Positions 1-5,951 of a DNA stretch of 12,334 nt are shown piece after piece (within the stretch, counting starts at the first letter, position 1; every line of letters starts with the position of its first letter). The position numbers were made by a program, and so were the translations under genes. The notes below the pieces were generated by a model, which was given only the letters and a program-made list of their open reading frames with translations, had not been told where the DNA came from and made no database searches. The DNA lies in the NCBI GenBank assembly GCA_007134805.1, contig SLKB01000217.1, positions 1 to 12,334 of the forward strand, given 5' to 3'. Source of the DNA: Paracoccaceae bacterium. Its GTDB lineage: Bacteria > Pseudomonadota > Alphaproteobacteria > Rhodobacterales > Rhodobacteraceae.

Positions 1-56
1 CCCGTACGGGCACTAGCACCTGAAGCTAGCGCGTCTACCAGTTCCGCCACCTGGGC
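1..56 (-). tRNA. tRNA-Leu (anticodon CAG), 5' part only
   Basis: On the minus strand the sequence begins with the acceptor strand GCCCAGG, followed by TG and the D-arm GCGGAACTGGTAGACGC. The anticodon arm is CTAGC-TTCAGGT-GCTAG, a perfect 5-bp stem whose 7-base loop places CAG at positions 34-36. This is the class II leucine layout, and a long variable arm begins next (TGCCCGTACGGG). The T arm and 3' acceptor strand lie beyond base 1, so the gene is cut by the window edge, not broken. It reads CUG, a major leucine codon in GC-rich genomes. Because the 3' half is outside, nothing can be said about an attachment site or integrated element there. Confidence 0.95.
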
Positions 57-72
57 AGGTTGCGTGACGGCG

Positions 73-101
73 CTTCTAGGGGGCAGTGTGGGGCATGTCA
101 A
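73..101 (-). promoter_or_regulatory. Sigma-70 promoter of tRNA-Leu
   Basis: Minus-strand -35 TTGACA (plus 96-101, a perfect match), a 17-bp spacer and -10 TAGAAG (plus 73-78, four of six matches). The predicted start falls roughly 7 bases downstream, about 10 bases before the mature 5' end of the tRNA. That short leader is what RNase P processing would remove. Perfect spacing and -35 make this the best housekeeping promoter in the window. Confidence 0.7.
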
Positions 102-147
102 CGGGGAGTTCGGGAAAATCTTCAAGGCTCGAAAAAGCAGTAGTGCC

Positions 148-176
148 TTGTCGAGAGGGGCGTGCAGGGTTAGAAC
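148..176 (+). promoter_or_regulatory. Candidate sigma-70 promoter of the NDUFA9-like gene
   Basis: -35 TTGTCG (148-153), a 17-bp spacer and -10 TAGAAC (171-176, four of six). The -10 has the same TAGAA core as the divergent tRNA promoter. The expected start near 183 leaves a leader of about 24 bases that includes the GGAG ribosome-binding site at 197-200. The two divergent promoters do not overlap. Read by eye and not tested. Confidence 0.4.
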
Positions 177-206
177 CAGAGCGAGATCTGGGGATTGGAG
201 AGCGCG

Positions 207-1196
207 ATGGCGAAGCTTGTCACGATCTATGGCGGGTCTGGTTTTGTCGGTCGCTACATCGCCCGACGCATGGCGCAGGCAGGCTGGCGTGTGCGCGTGG
301 CCGTGCGAAGGCCAAACGAGGCGCTGCATGTCAAGCCCTATGGCGCTGTTGGCCAGGTCGAGCCAGTATTCTGCAATATCCGCGATGACGCCTCGGTGCG
401 CTTGGTGATGCAGGGCGCTGATGCAGTGGTCAATTGCGTTGGGATCCTGGTCGAGCGTGGGCCGAACAAGTTCGAGACGGTCCAGGCGGAAGCGCCCGGT
501 CGCATCGCTCGGATCGCGGCGGAATCCGGCGTGGCGCAACTTGTCCAGATCTCGGCCATCGGAGCGGACGCGAACTCCGAAAGCCTCTATCAGCGTACCA
601 AGGCCGCGGGCGAGGCCAGGATCCTCGAGGCCTTCCCCGAGGCCGTGATCCTGCGCCCGTCGATCATCTTCGGGCATGAGGACGGGTTCTTCAATCGGTT
701 CGCGGGCATGACCCGGATGTCACCTTTCATCCCAGTTGTCGGTGGGGGCACACGGTTCCAGCCAGTATATGTTGACGATGTGGCGGCGGCCGCAGCAAAG
801 GCCGTTCATGGCGAGGTTGCACCAGGCATCTACGAACTGGGCGGCCCCGAGATTGCGACGTTCCGCGAGTTGATGCAGATGATGCTTCTCGAAATCCGCC
901 GTAACCGGATCTTGCTGAGCATTCCCTTCCCGGTCGCCTCGGTCATGGGGGGCGCGCTGGATCTGGTTCAGAAGGCCACGTTCGGGCTGTTCACCAATAC
1001 TCTGTTGACCCGCGATCAGGTGCGCAACCTGCGCCGCGATAATATTGTGAGCCCGGATGCGAAAGGGTTCTCCGATCTCGGGGTCGTACCCACCCCGATG
1101 GAGACAGTGCTGCCGGCCTATCTGTGGACCTACCGGCCCGGTGGGCAGTACAAGGCGATCCATGAATCGGCCTCGCATTTGAAGCGGCACCAGTAG
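207..1196 (+). CDS. NDUFA9-like atypical SDR (complex I NDUFA9 subunit family protein)
   Basis: A 329-residue NAD(P)-binding Rossmann protein of the atypical/extended short-chain dehydrogenase group. The nucleotide-binding loop GGSGFVG lies at residues 9-15, directly after the first strand (KLVTIY). VVNCVGIL (75-82) follows the family's Asn/Gly strand end, and an SDR-type Tyr-x3-Lys pair is kept at Y128/K132. PSIIFG (151-156) and the C-terminal half (QPVYVDDVA, YELGGPE) resemble alphaproteobacterial homologues of mitochondrial NDUFA9. In mitochondria NDUFA9 binds NADPH as an accessory complex I subunit. Whether the bacterial protein binds complex I is not known to me, and quinone or lipid-linked roles are equally possible. 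I chose the ATG at 207 over the upstream in-frame TTG at 195 because GGAG (197-200) sits 6 bases before it and would lie inside the longer reading frame. It stands alone, diverges from tRNA-Leu and ends 6 bp from marR. Confidence 0.85.
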   Translation: MAKLVTIYGGSGFVGRYIARRMAQAGWRVRVAVRRPNEALHVKPYGAVGQVEPVFCNIRDDASVRLVMQGADAVVNCVGILVERGPNKFETVQAEAPGRIARIAAESGVAQLVQISAIGADANSESLYQRTKAAGEARILEAFPEAVILRPSIIFGHEDGFFNRFAGMTRMSPFIPVVGGGTRFQPVYVDDVAAAAAKAVHGEVAPGIYELGGPEIATFRELMQMMLLEIRRNRILLSIPFPVASVMGGALDLVQKATFGLFTNTLLTRDQVRNLRRDNIVSPDAKGFSDLGVVPTPMETVLPAYLWTYRPGGQYKAIHESASHLKRHQ

Positions 1197-1202
1197 GCGC
1201 GT

Positions 1203-1652
1203 TCATAGCGGCTGTTCCGCCTCGAACCGGTGGCGCAATTCCCTCAGGACAGGGATAGTCAGGCGCACGCGGTCCTCTCCCAGCGACTTTACGGCCTGCT
1301 CGAGCAGGGGGCTGATCGCAAGAAAGGCCGCGTCACGTGCCCGACGTCCGGCTGGGCTGATCGACACCATCTTGCGCCGCGCGTCGTCCCAGTCGGGGCG
1401 AATATGGACATAGCCGGCCCATTCGAGCTTCGCGAGTGTGTTGGTCATCGCGCCGCGCGTGACATGGAAGGCGCGGGCAAGGGCTGCCGGGCTCATCTCG
1501 CTCTGCTGGCGCGCCAGCAAGTTCAGGACGCCAAAATGCGACAATTCCATGCCCTTGGGCAGCACCTTTGACAAACGGTTGCGCGCAAGTTGTTCAGCCA
1601 TCAGCAATTCGCTGAACAACACATTGGCAAGATCCGAGGTCCCTGTCGTCAT
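1203..1652 (-). CDS. MarR-family transcriptional regulator
   Basis: A 149-residue protein of typical MarR length. N- and C-terminal helices (about 5-30 and 105-145) would form the dimer interface around a winged helix-turn-helix. FGVLNLLARQ (40-49) leads into the HTH, MSPAALARAFHVTRGAMTN spans 53-71 with the recognition helix around 66-80, and the wing carries the family signature D-x-R at 90-92 with SISPAGR (97-103). The start codon overlaps the stop of the amidase gene upstream in the ATGA arrangement, so the two are probably translationally coupled. As last gene of the comF-grxC-amidase run it may regulate that operon or the amidase's substrate pathway; this is inference from position only. 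There are few cysteines, so redox sensing is not suggested. The ligand is unknown. Its 3' end faces the NDUFA9-like gene with no terminator in the 6-bp gap. Confidence 0.9.
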   Translation of the reverse strand: MTTGTSDLANVLFSELLMAEQLARNRLSKVLPKGMELSHFGVLNLLARQQSEMSPAALARAFHVTRGAMTNTLAKLEWAGYVHIRPDWDDARRKMVSISPAGRRARDAAFLAISPLLEQAVKSLGEDRVRLTIPVLRELRHRFEAEQPL

Positions 1653-2503
1653 CGCAAAGTTCGGGGCGCTGTGAAGCTGCGGTCATGCGTGAGCGCGGGC
1701 ACCTTGGCGCGGGCCTCTTGCACGCGGTCGAGGTCAAGGGTGATCATCCCGACCCCTGGGGCCTGGTCCATGTCCAGAAGCACTTCACCCCAGGGCGCGA
1801 CTGCGAGGGAATGCCCGTAGGTGCCGCGCCTGCGCCCCTCGCGCGCCGGATGGCGTCCGCATTGCGCAGGGGCGAGCACGAAACACCCGGTCTCGATGGC
1901 GCGGGCGCGCAGCAGAACTTCCCAATGCGCAATCCCGGTGACCGGGCTGAAGGCGGCAGGGATACTCAGGATTTCGGCGCCGGCCTGAGCAAGCGCGCGG
2001 TAGAGATAGGCAAAGCGGAGATCATAGCAGATGGTGAGCCCGAACACGCCGAACGGCGTTGGTGCGACCACGGCCGCATTGCCAGGCTGGAAAGCGGCCG
2101 ATTCGCGATAGGTTTCGGTTTCGGACACCTGCACGTCGAACATGTGGATCTTATCGTAACGCGCCTGCATTTCGCCTTGCGGGTCGATCAGATAGGAACG
2201 GCTGAGGAAGGCCGGCCCATCGCCTGGTCGGGGTGCCTTCAGAGCAAGCGAGCCGATCAGTACCCAGATGCCAAGCGCGCGGGCTTCTTCCCGAAGGCCG
2301 GCAAGAGTGAGATCTTCGGCTTCGGGTTGCAGCACCTGCGCCTGCAGTGCCCGGCTGAGCGAGATACAGTTCGTCACTTCCGGCGTCAGAGCGATCTGCG
2401 CGCCGCGATCGGCGGCCTCGCGCAGGAGCGCACGTGTCGTCTTGAGGTTCGCGACCGGATCGTCGCTCGAGGTCATCTGGATCAGCGCTGCGCTGACAGC
2501 CAT
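1649..2503 (-). CDS. Carbon-nitrogen hydrolase (nitrilase superfamily, Nit/omega-amidase-like)
   Basis: A 284-residue amidohydrolase with the complete nitrilase-superfamily catalytic triad: Glu42 (in LTPEVTN), Lys118 (YDKIHMFDV, 116-124) and Cys159 (LTICYDLRF, 156-164). A second conserved Glu is at 134. The KIHMFDV and CYDLRF signatures are those of the Nit branch, whose members include omega-amidase and the deaminated-glutathione amidase that repairs a damaged glutathione. That branch fits the glutaredoxin gene 4 bp upstream, but substrate cannot be read from sequence. Cytoplasmic, no signal peptide. Start at the ATG at 2503; the ribosome-binding site AAAGGG lies in the last codons of grxC. 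The stop overlaps the marR start. Confidence 0.9.
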   Translation of the reverse strand: MAVSAALIQMTSSDDPVANLKTTRALLREAADRGAQIALTPEVTNCISLSRALQAQVLQPEAEDLTLAGLREEARALGIWVLIGSLALKAPRPGDGPAFLSRSYLIDPQGEMQARYDKIHMFDVQVSETETYRESAAFQPGNAAVVAPTPFGVFGLTICYDLRFAYLYRALAQAGAEILSIPAAFSPVTGIAHWEVLLRARAIETGCFVLAPAQCGRHPAREGRRRGTYGHSLAVAPWGEVLLDMDQAPGVGMITLDLDRVQEARAKVPALTHDRSFTAPRTLR

Positions 2504-2507
2504 GATG

Positions 2508-2765
2508 CTACCCTTTCAGCAATGCATCGAGCTTTCCGGAACGGTCGAGCGCGTAGAGCTCGTCACAGCCCCCGACATGCTGCGCACCGATGAAGATCTG
2601 CGGCACTGTATGTGCCCCACCTGCCCGCGCGCGCATCTCGGCCCTGCGCTCGGGCGCGCGCGAGACGTCGATCTCGGAAAAGCCCGCGCCCTTGGCAGTG
2701 AGCAAACGTTTCGCTGCGTGACAAAAACCACAAAGCGGAGATGTATAGATTTCAACCGATTGCAT
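2508..2765 (-). CDS. grxC: Glutaredoxin 3 (monothiol/dithiol disulfide reductase)
   Basis: An 85-residue single-domain glutaredoxin, the standard length for the bacterial Grx3 class. The active site is C12-G-F-C15 after IYTSPL, followed by the cis-proline loop TVPQIF (53-58, Pro55) and the glutathione-binding turn GGCDEL (65-70), which adds a third cysteine, C67. It uses glutathione to reduce protein disulfides and mixed disulfides in the cytoplasm. The dipeptide between the active-site cysteines is Gly-Phe, whereas E. coli Grx3 has Pro-Tyr; this would be expected to alter redox potential, but reduction chemistry needs only the two cysteines. It sits between comF (52 bp upstream) and the amidase (4 bp downstream). 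AAGGG about 6-8 bases before the ATG is a plausible ribosome-binding site. Confidence 0.93.
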   Translation of the reverse strand: MQSVEIYTSPLCGFCHAAKRLLTAKGAGFSEIDVSRAPERRAEMRARAGGAHTVPQIFIGAQHVGGCDELYALDRSGKLDALLKG

Positions 2766-2806
2766 GAGAGGCCCTTGGCTTGAGAGGGGTCCGGAACGCA
2801 GTCGCC

Positions 2807-2833
2807 ACTATAAAGGATCAGTCGCTGCGCGCA
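2807..2833 (-). promoter_or_regulatory. Possible internal promoter for grxC
   Basis: On the minus strand a good -10, TATAGT (plus 2807-2812, five of six matches), lies 42 bases before the grxC start, in the comF-grxC gap. The upstream -35 is poor (TTGCGC with a 16-bp spacer, inside the 3' end of comF). It could allow grxC, the amidase and marR to be expressed separately from comF. Weak call. Confidence 0.25.
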
Positions 2834-3579
2834 ACGCGTGCGAGCGCAATCACCCGCACGGAGGCTGCACCATGCGCACGGCAAGCCTCGGTGGCAGCTG
2901 CAAATGTTGCCCCGGCTGTCATCACGTCATCGACGAGCAGGACATGCCGGCCTTCGAGCAGATGGGCGCGCCGCGGGTGCGGGCGGAAGGCGCCGGCCAC
3001 ATTCTCGAAGCGCCCAGCGCGGTTGCGCCCCTCCTGCGTGCCTGTGTAGCGCCGGCGCACCAGAAGATCGGGGCAGTGATCAAGCTGCAGCTCCTGTGCG
3101 AGCGCGCGGCTGAGCATCACGGCCTGATTGTACCGCCGCTTGGCGAGCCGCAACCAGTGCAGCGGGATAGGCGCAACGAGCATCCCGGGCTGCCGTATCG
3201 CGCGCGCCTGTCGGGCCATCCATTGGGCGGCGGGCCGGGTATATTCCATCCGGTCATGATATTTCAACCCCAAGAGGACCTTGCGCGCCTTGTCATCATA
3301 AAGCAGCGCCGCTCGCCCCTGCTCCCAGGGGCGGGCAAGGGTGAGGCAGTCGTCGCACAGGGCAGTTTCGGCCAGGTTTTCGCCAGGCAGCGGCAGTCCG
3401 CAGCCATCGCAGCACGGCGGGAAAATGAACGGCATCTGCGGCCAGCAGGCCGCACATAGCTTGCCCTCTGCCTCGACCTGCGCGTCGCATGTGAGGCATT
3501 GCGGCGGGTAGATTGCGCGAAGCGCATCCAGCGCCAGCGCCCGGGTCAGTGCTATGAGGTCATGTGCCGGGTTTTGCAT
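2818..3579 (-). CDS. ComF family protein (double zinc finger plus phosphoribosyltransferase domain)
   Basis: A 253-residue ComF protein. The N-terminus has a cysteine-rich region, CxxC at 28-31 and CxxC at 42-45 followed by C56/C57/C60 and C75/C78, suitable for two zinc sites. The C-terminal half is a type I phosphoribosyltransferase fold with the PRPP loop VLLVDDVMTAGAT (213-225), and the family motif KRRYNQA at 147-153. ComF in Gram-negatives acts in the cytoplasm in uptake of transforming DNA; many non-competent Alphaproteobacteria keep a copy whose role is unclear. I chose the ATG at 3579: it is preceded by GAGAGGGG, and a longer in-frame start at 3696 would overlap the divergent gene and adds residues without family character. 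First gene of the comF-grxC-amidase-marR run, only 33 bp from the divergent NDUFAF5-like gene. Confidence 0.9.
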   Translation of the reverse strand: MQNPAHDLIALTRALALDALRAIYPPQCLTCDAQVEAEGKLCAACWPQMPFIFPPCCDGCGLPLPGENLAETALCDDCLTLARPWEQGRAALLYDDKARKVLLGLKYHDRMEYTRPAAQWMARQARAIRQPGMLVAPIPLHWLRLAKRRYNQAVMLSRALAQELQLDHCPDLLVRRRYTGTQEGRNRAGRFENVAGAFRPHPRRAHLLEGRHVLLVDDVMTAGATFAAATEACRAHGAASVRVIALARVARSD

Positions 3580-3602
3580 TCTGCGCCCCTCTCGCCTAGA
3601 TA
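3573..3602 (+). promoter_or_regulatory. Weak promoter candidate in the 33-bp divergent gap
   Basis: TTTGCA (3573-3578), an 18-bp spacer and TAGATA (3597-3602) give a weak plus-strand -35/-10 pair. The -10 would end 10 bases before the ATG at 3613, so the transcript would be leaderless or nearly so; in agreement, no Shine-Dalgarno sequence is visible before that ATG. The same bases read TATCTA on the minus strand, so the two divergent genes may share the melting region. Speculative. Confidence 0.25.
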
Positions 3603-3612
3603 CCCTTGCATC

Positions 3613-4455
3613 ATGACCAGCGCCCCGCCAGACCTGACCGACCCCTCCGCCCTTGCACGGAACCGTGCCCGCGCGACAGGAGACATGTTCCTGCACGAGA
3701 TCGCCCGAAAGGAGATCGCATTAAGGCTGGAGGAGGTTAACAGAACCTTTACGGCTCCGATCATCATCACCGGCCATCCGCGGCGTTGGGCGGGGTTGCG
3801 CGAGGATGCGCGCTGCATCGCCGATACACCTGTGCTGGATCTGCAGGTGGGCGCGCATGATCTCGTGATCCACGCCATGGCGCTGCATTGGGCGAATGAC
3901 CCGGTCGGCCAGTTGGTGCAGGCCCGCCGCGCACTGCGCCCCGACGGGCTGTTTCTGGCTGTGATGCCCGGGGGCCGGAGCCTGCAGGAGTTGCGGGCAG
4001 CGCTTGCTCAGGCAGAGGCCGAACTGACAGGCGGGCTCAGCCCGCGGGTTCTGCCCATGGCCGAGATCCGCGATATCGGCGGGCTGTTGCAACGCGCAGG
4101 CTTTGCGCTGCCTGTGGCAGATTCGCTGCGCCAGCGGGTGAGCTACGCCTCTCTTCGCGCGCTATGCCACGATCTGCGCGCAATGGGCGAGGGAAACGCG
4201 CTTGCGGCACGGCGTCGCAGCATTCCGCCGCGGGCGCTGTTTGATCGGGCCGAGGCACTCTACCGCAGCAATGCTGCCGATACGGAGGGGCGCCTCACGG
4301 CCAGTTTCGAGCTGATTTTTCTTGCCGGCTGGGCGCCTGACGCCTCGCAACCCCAACCGCTGCGCCCCGGCTCCGCCACCGCCCGGCTCGCCGACGCGCT
4401 CGATACCACGGAGACGGGCTTGCCTGATCAGGTGAAAATCCCCCGCGACAATTGA
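3613..4455 (+). CDS. NDUFAF5/BioC-like methyltransferase-fold protein with degenerate SAM motif I
   Basis: A 280-residue protein whose C-terminal three quarters follow the NDUFAF5 (C20orf7) pattern closely: DLVIHAMALHWANDP (83-97), LRPDGLFLAVMPGG (108-121), ELR..L..AEAE (126-137), GGLSPRVLP (140-148), LLQRAGF (158-164), DLRAMGEGN (187-195) and QPLRPGSA (248-255). NDUFAF5 is a complex I assembly factor that hydroxylates an arginine of the NuoB/NDUFS7 subunit. BioC, the related malonyl-ACP methyltransferase, is the alternative. Where such proteins have the SAM-binding motif I (DLGCGxG), this one reads IIITGHPRRWAG (50-61), so ordinary SAM binding is doubtful. The start is the ATG at 3613 because the reading frame upstream runs antisense into comF. 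It precedes hemH by 59 bp, so the two may be cotranscribed. Confidence 0.8.
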   Translation: MTSAPPDLTDPSALARNRARATGDMFLHEIARKEIALRLEEVNRTFTAPIIITGHPRRWAGLREDARCIADTPVLDLQVGAHDLVIHAMALHWANDPVGQLVQARRALRPDGLFLAVMPGGRSLQELRAALAQAEAELTGGLSPRVLPMAEIRDIGGLLQRAGFALPVADSLRQRVSYASLRALCHDLRAMGEGNALAARRRSIPPRALFDRAEALYRSNAADTEGRLTASFELIFLAGWAPDASQPQPLRPGSATARLADALDTTETGLPDQVKIPRDN

Positions 4456-4479
4456 TTCTGGGGCAAAACCCGTTATGTG
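4452..4479 (+). promoter_or_regulatory. Possible hemH promoter
   Basis: TTGATT (4452-4457), a 16-bp spacer and TATGTG (4474-4479). It overlaps the stop codon of the upstream gene and would give a leader of about 30 bases. Modest matches. hemH could equally be read through from the NDUFAF5-like gene, since no terminator hairpin is visible between them. Confidence 0.25.
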
Positions 4480-4514
4480 ACGGTGGCAACGGAATGCTAC
4501 CAGAGGGTCAAGAA

Positions 4515-5645
4515 ATGAAAGACACAGCCATGCTGGATGCAGAGCCAAAGAAAAAAAACTTAAGCCATGCTGGTTGCCCAGTGCATCTTGACCATCCGGG
4601 CGAGGGGCGACTCGCGCATGCCGAGGCGGATCACCCGCCTGTGCCTCGGGCCAGGATCGGGGTGCTTCTGGCCAATCTCGGCACTCCGGACAATTACGAT
4701 TACTGGTCGATGCGCCGCTATTTGAACGAGTTCCTGTCCGACAAGCGGGTGATCGATTATCCCGCCTGGAAATGGCAGCCGCTGCTGCAATTGATCATCC
4801 TGACCAAGCGCCCCTTCACCTCGGGTGCGAACTACAAGTCGATCTGGAACCATGACAAGGGCGAAAGTCCGCTGATGACGATCACCAAGGATCAGACAGC
4901 AAAGCTGGCCGAGGCGATCTCGGGCCGTTTTGGTGGCGATGTCATGGTCGATTTCTGCATGCGCTACGGCAATCCCTCGACCAAGTCGAAAGTCGAGGAA
5001 TTGGTCAAGGCAGGGTGCGAGAAGATCCTCTTTTTTCCGCTTTATCCACACTATGCGGGCGCCACCTCGGCGACGGCCTGCGATCAGTTCTTCCGCGCCT
5101 TGATGGAGCAAAAATGGCAGCCGGCCGTGCGCACAGTTGCGCCCTATTTCGACCACCCCGCCTATATCGAGGCGCTCGCGACCTCGGTGCGCCAAACCTA
5201 TGATGCAATGGACGAAAAGCCCGAGGTTCTGGTGACCTCCTATCACGGCATGCCGAAGCGGTACCTGCTGGAAGGTGATCCCTATCATTGCCACTGCCAG
5301 AAGACGACGCGTCTGTTGCGCGAGGCGCTGGGCTGGGAGAAGGATGCCGTGCAGACGACCTTCCAGTCGGTCTTTGGCAGCGAGGAATGGTTACGGCCCT
5401 ACACGGTCGATCATGTCGCCGATCTTGCGCGTCAGGGCGTCAAGCGGCTCGCAGTCGTGGCACCTGCCTTCTCGGCTGATTGCATCGAGACGCTGGAAGA
5501 GATCAATGAAGAGATCAAGGAAAGTTTCGAGGAGGCGGGCGGTGAACACTTCACCTATATCCCCTGCCTCAATGATGATGATCAGCATATCCAAGCGCTG
5601 ATGCAGGTCATCGACAACAATCTTGCCGGCTGGACCCGGACCTGA
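4515..5645 (+). CDS. hemH: Ferrochelatase
   Basis: Inserts ferrous iron into protoporphyrin IX, the last step of haem synthesis, at the inner face of the cytoplasmic membrane. The 376 residues carry the family landmarks: GVLLANLGTPD (49-59), RRYLNEFLSD (67-76), the active-site histidine H244 in SYHGMPKRY (242-250), QSVFGSEEWLRPYT (284-297) and the acidic E325 in SADCIETLEE (320-329). The GDPYHCHCQKT loop (254-264) holds a Cys-x-Cys pair; some bacterial ferrochelatases bind a [2Fe-2S] cluster, but I cannot tell whether these residues do. I chose the ATG at 4515 because GAGGG (4503-4507) precedes it at good distance; an ATG at 4494 and a TTG at 4452 are in frame upstream without such a site. 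About 46 residues rich in His, Lys and Asp precede the catalytic fold. A run of eight A's (4551-4558) lies in this part. A strong hairpin follows the gene. Confidence 0.96.
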   Translation: MKDTAMLDAEPKKKNLSHAGCPVHLDHPGEGRLAHAEADHPPVPRARIGVLLANLGTPDNYDYWSMRRYLNEFLSDKRVIDYPAWKWQPLLQLIILTKRPFTSGANYKSIWNHDKGESPLMTITKDQTAKLAEAISGRFGGDVMVDFCMRYGNPSTKSKVEELVKAGCEKILFFPLYPHYAGATSATACDQFFRALMEQKWQPAVRTVAPYFDHPAYIEALATSVRQTYDAMDEKPEVLVTSYHGMPKRYLLEGDPYHCHCQKTTRLLREALGWEKDAVQTTFQSVFGSEEWLRPYTVDHVADLARQGVKRLAVVAPAFSADCIETLEEINEEIKESFEEAGGEHFTYIPCLNDDDQHIQALMQVIDNNLAGWTRT

Positions 5646-5670
5646 TTCTCAGCAGGCTGGAGCATAAGAG

Positions 5671-5696
5671 AATGGCGGGCAGAGCCCGCCATTTTC
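5671..5696 (+). terminator. Hairpin terminator between hemH and the convergent small gene
   Basis: A perfect 10-bp stem (AATGGCGGGC, 5671-5680, with GCCCGCCATT, 5684-5693) closes on a 3-base loop AGA and runs into TTTTC, a short intrinsic terminator for hemH. It lies 25 bp past the hemH stop and 25 bp past the stop of the minus-strand gene (5719). On the minus strand the stem is followed by TTCTCTTATGC, less T-rich but possibly enough to serve both genes. Confidence 0.85.
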
Positions 5697-5718
5697 ATGT
5701 CTGTGACGTCGGCTGCGT

Positions 5719-5922
5719 TTAGCGCGAAGCAACTGCTGCAGCGACGACGAGCAGAAGCATGATCGGAACGATCAGGCCGCCCGAACCGGCGCGGGTCTCT
5801 TCGACAACCACTGCGGGCTCGATGACCGGCTCCGAGATTTTGCTCATTTTGCTGGTGTGGCTGCCAGCGAACGCCGACGTAGCGGCAACCGACAGAGCAG
5901 CGGCGAGTGCGATTTTCTTCAT
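5719..5922 (-). CDS. Small exported protein, signal peptide plus C-terminal hydrophobic segment, unknown function
   Basis: A 67-residue protein. Residues 1-19 form a textbook signal peptide (MKK, hydrophobic core, SAFA ending in Ala-x-Ala before Gly20). Residues 20-47 are short, polar and Pro/Val/Glu-rich (SEPVIEPAVVVEE), and 48-65 form a single membrane-spanning stretch with a GSGGLIVP entry and almost no charge; only Arg67 follows it. After cleavage the mature product would be a periplasm-facing mini-membrane protein of about 48 residues. The start at 5922 is fixed by GGAGG 5 bases upstream and by the signal peptide; the longer frame to 6033 adds basic sequence with no function. I recall similar short proteins beside hemH in Rhodobacterales, but have no functional name. 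It converges on hemH through a shared terminator. Confidence 0.75.
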   Translation of the reverse strand: MKKIALAAALSVAATSAFAGSHTSKMSKISEPVIEPAVVVEETRAGSGGLIVPIMLLLVVAAAVASR

Positions 5923-5951
5923 GTCAACCTCCAGTAAGTGCCGGGACGCAA

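Noticed and set aside
1..56. tRNA-Leu as a possible integration site for a mobile element
   Set aside because: The 3' half of the tRNA is outside the window, and no integrase, repeat of the tRNA end or atypical gene appears on this side.
1685..2593. A 302-codon open frame on the plus strand opposite the amidase and grxC
   Set aside because: The opposite strand carries the full nitrilase triad and glutaredoxin motifs, and this frame lacks a ribosome-binding site and recognisable domains.
4452..4466. TTGAT followed by GGCAA before hemH as an FNR/FnrL-type site
   Set aside because: Only the left half-site matches. With the required 4-base spacer the right half fits one of five bases, and the better match needs a 5-base spacer. 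The TTGA also spans the upstream stop codon.
4560..5294. A 244-codon minus-strand open frame opposite hemH
   Set aside because: Shadow of a well-supported ferrochelatase gene.
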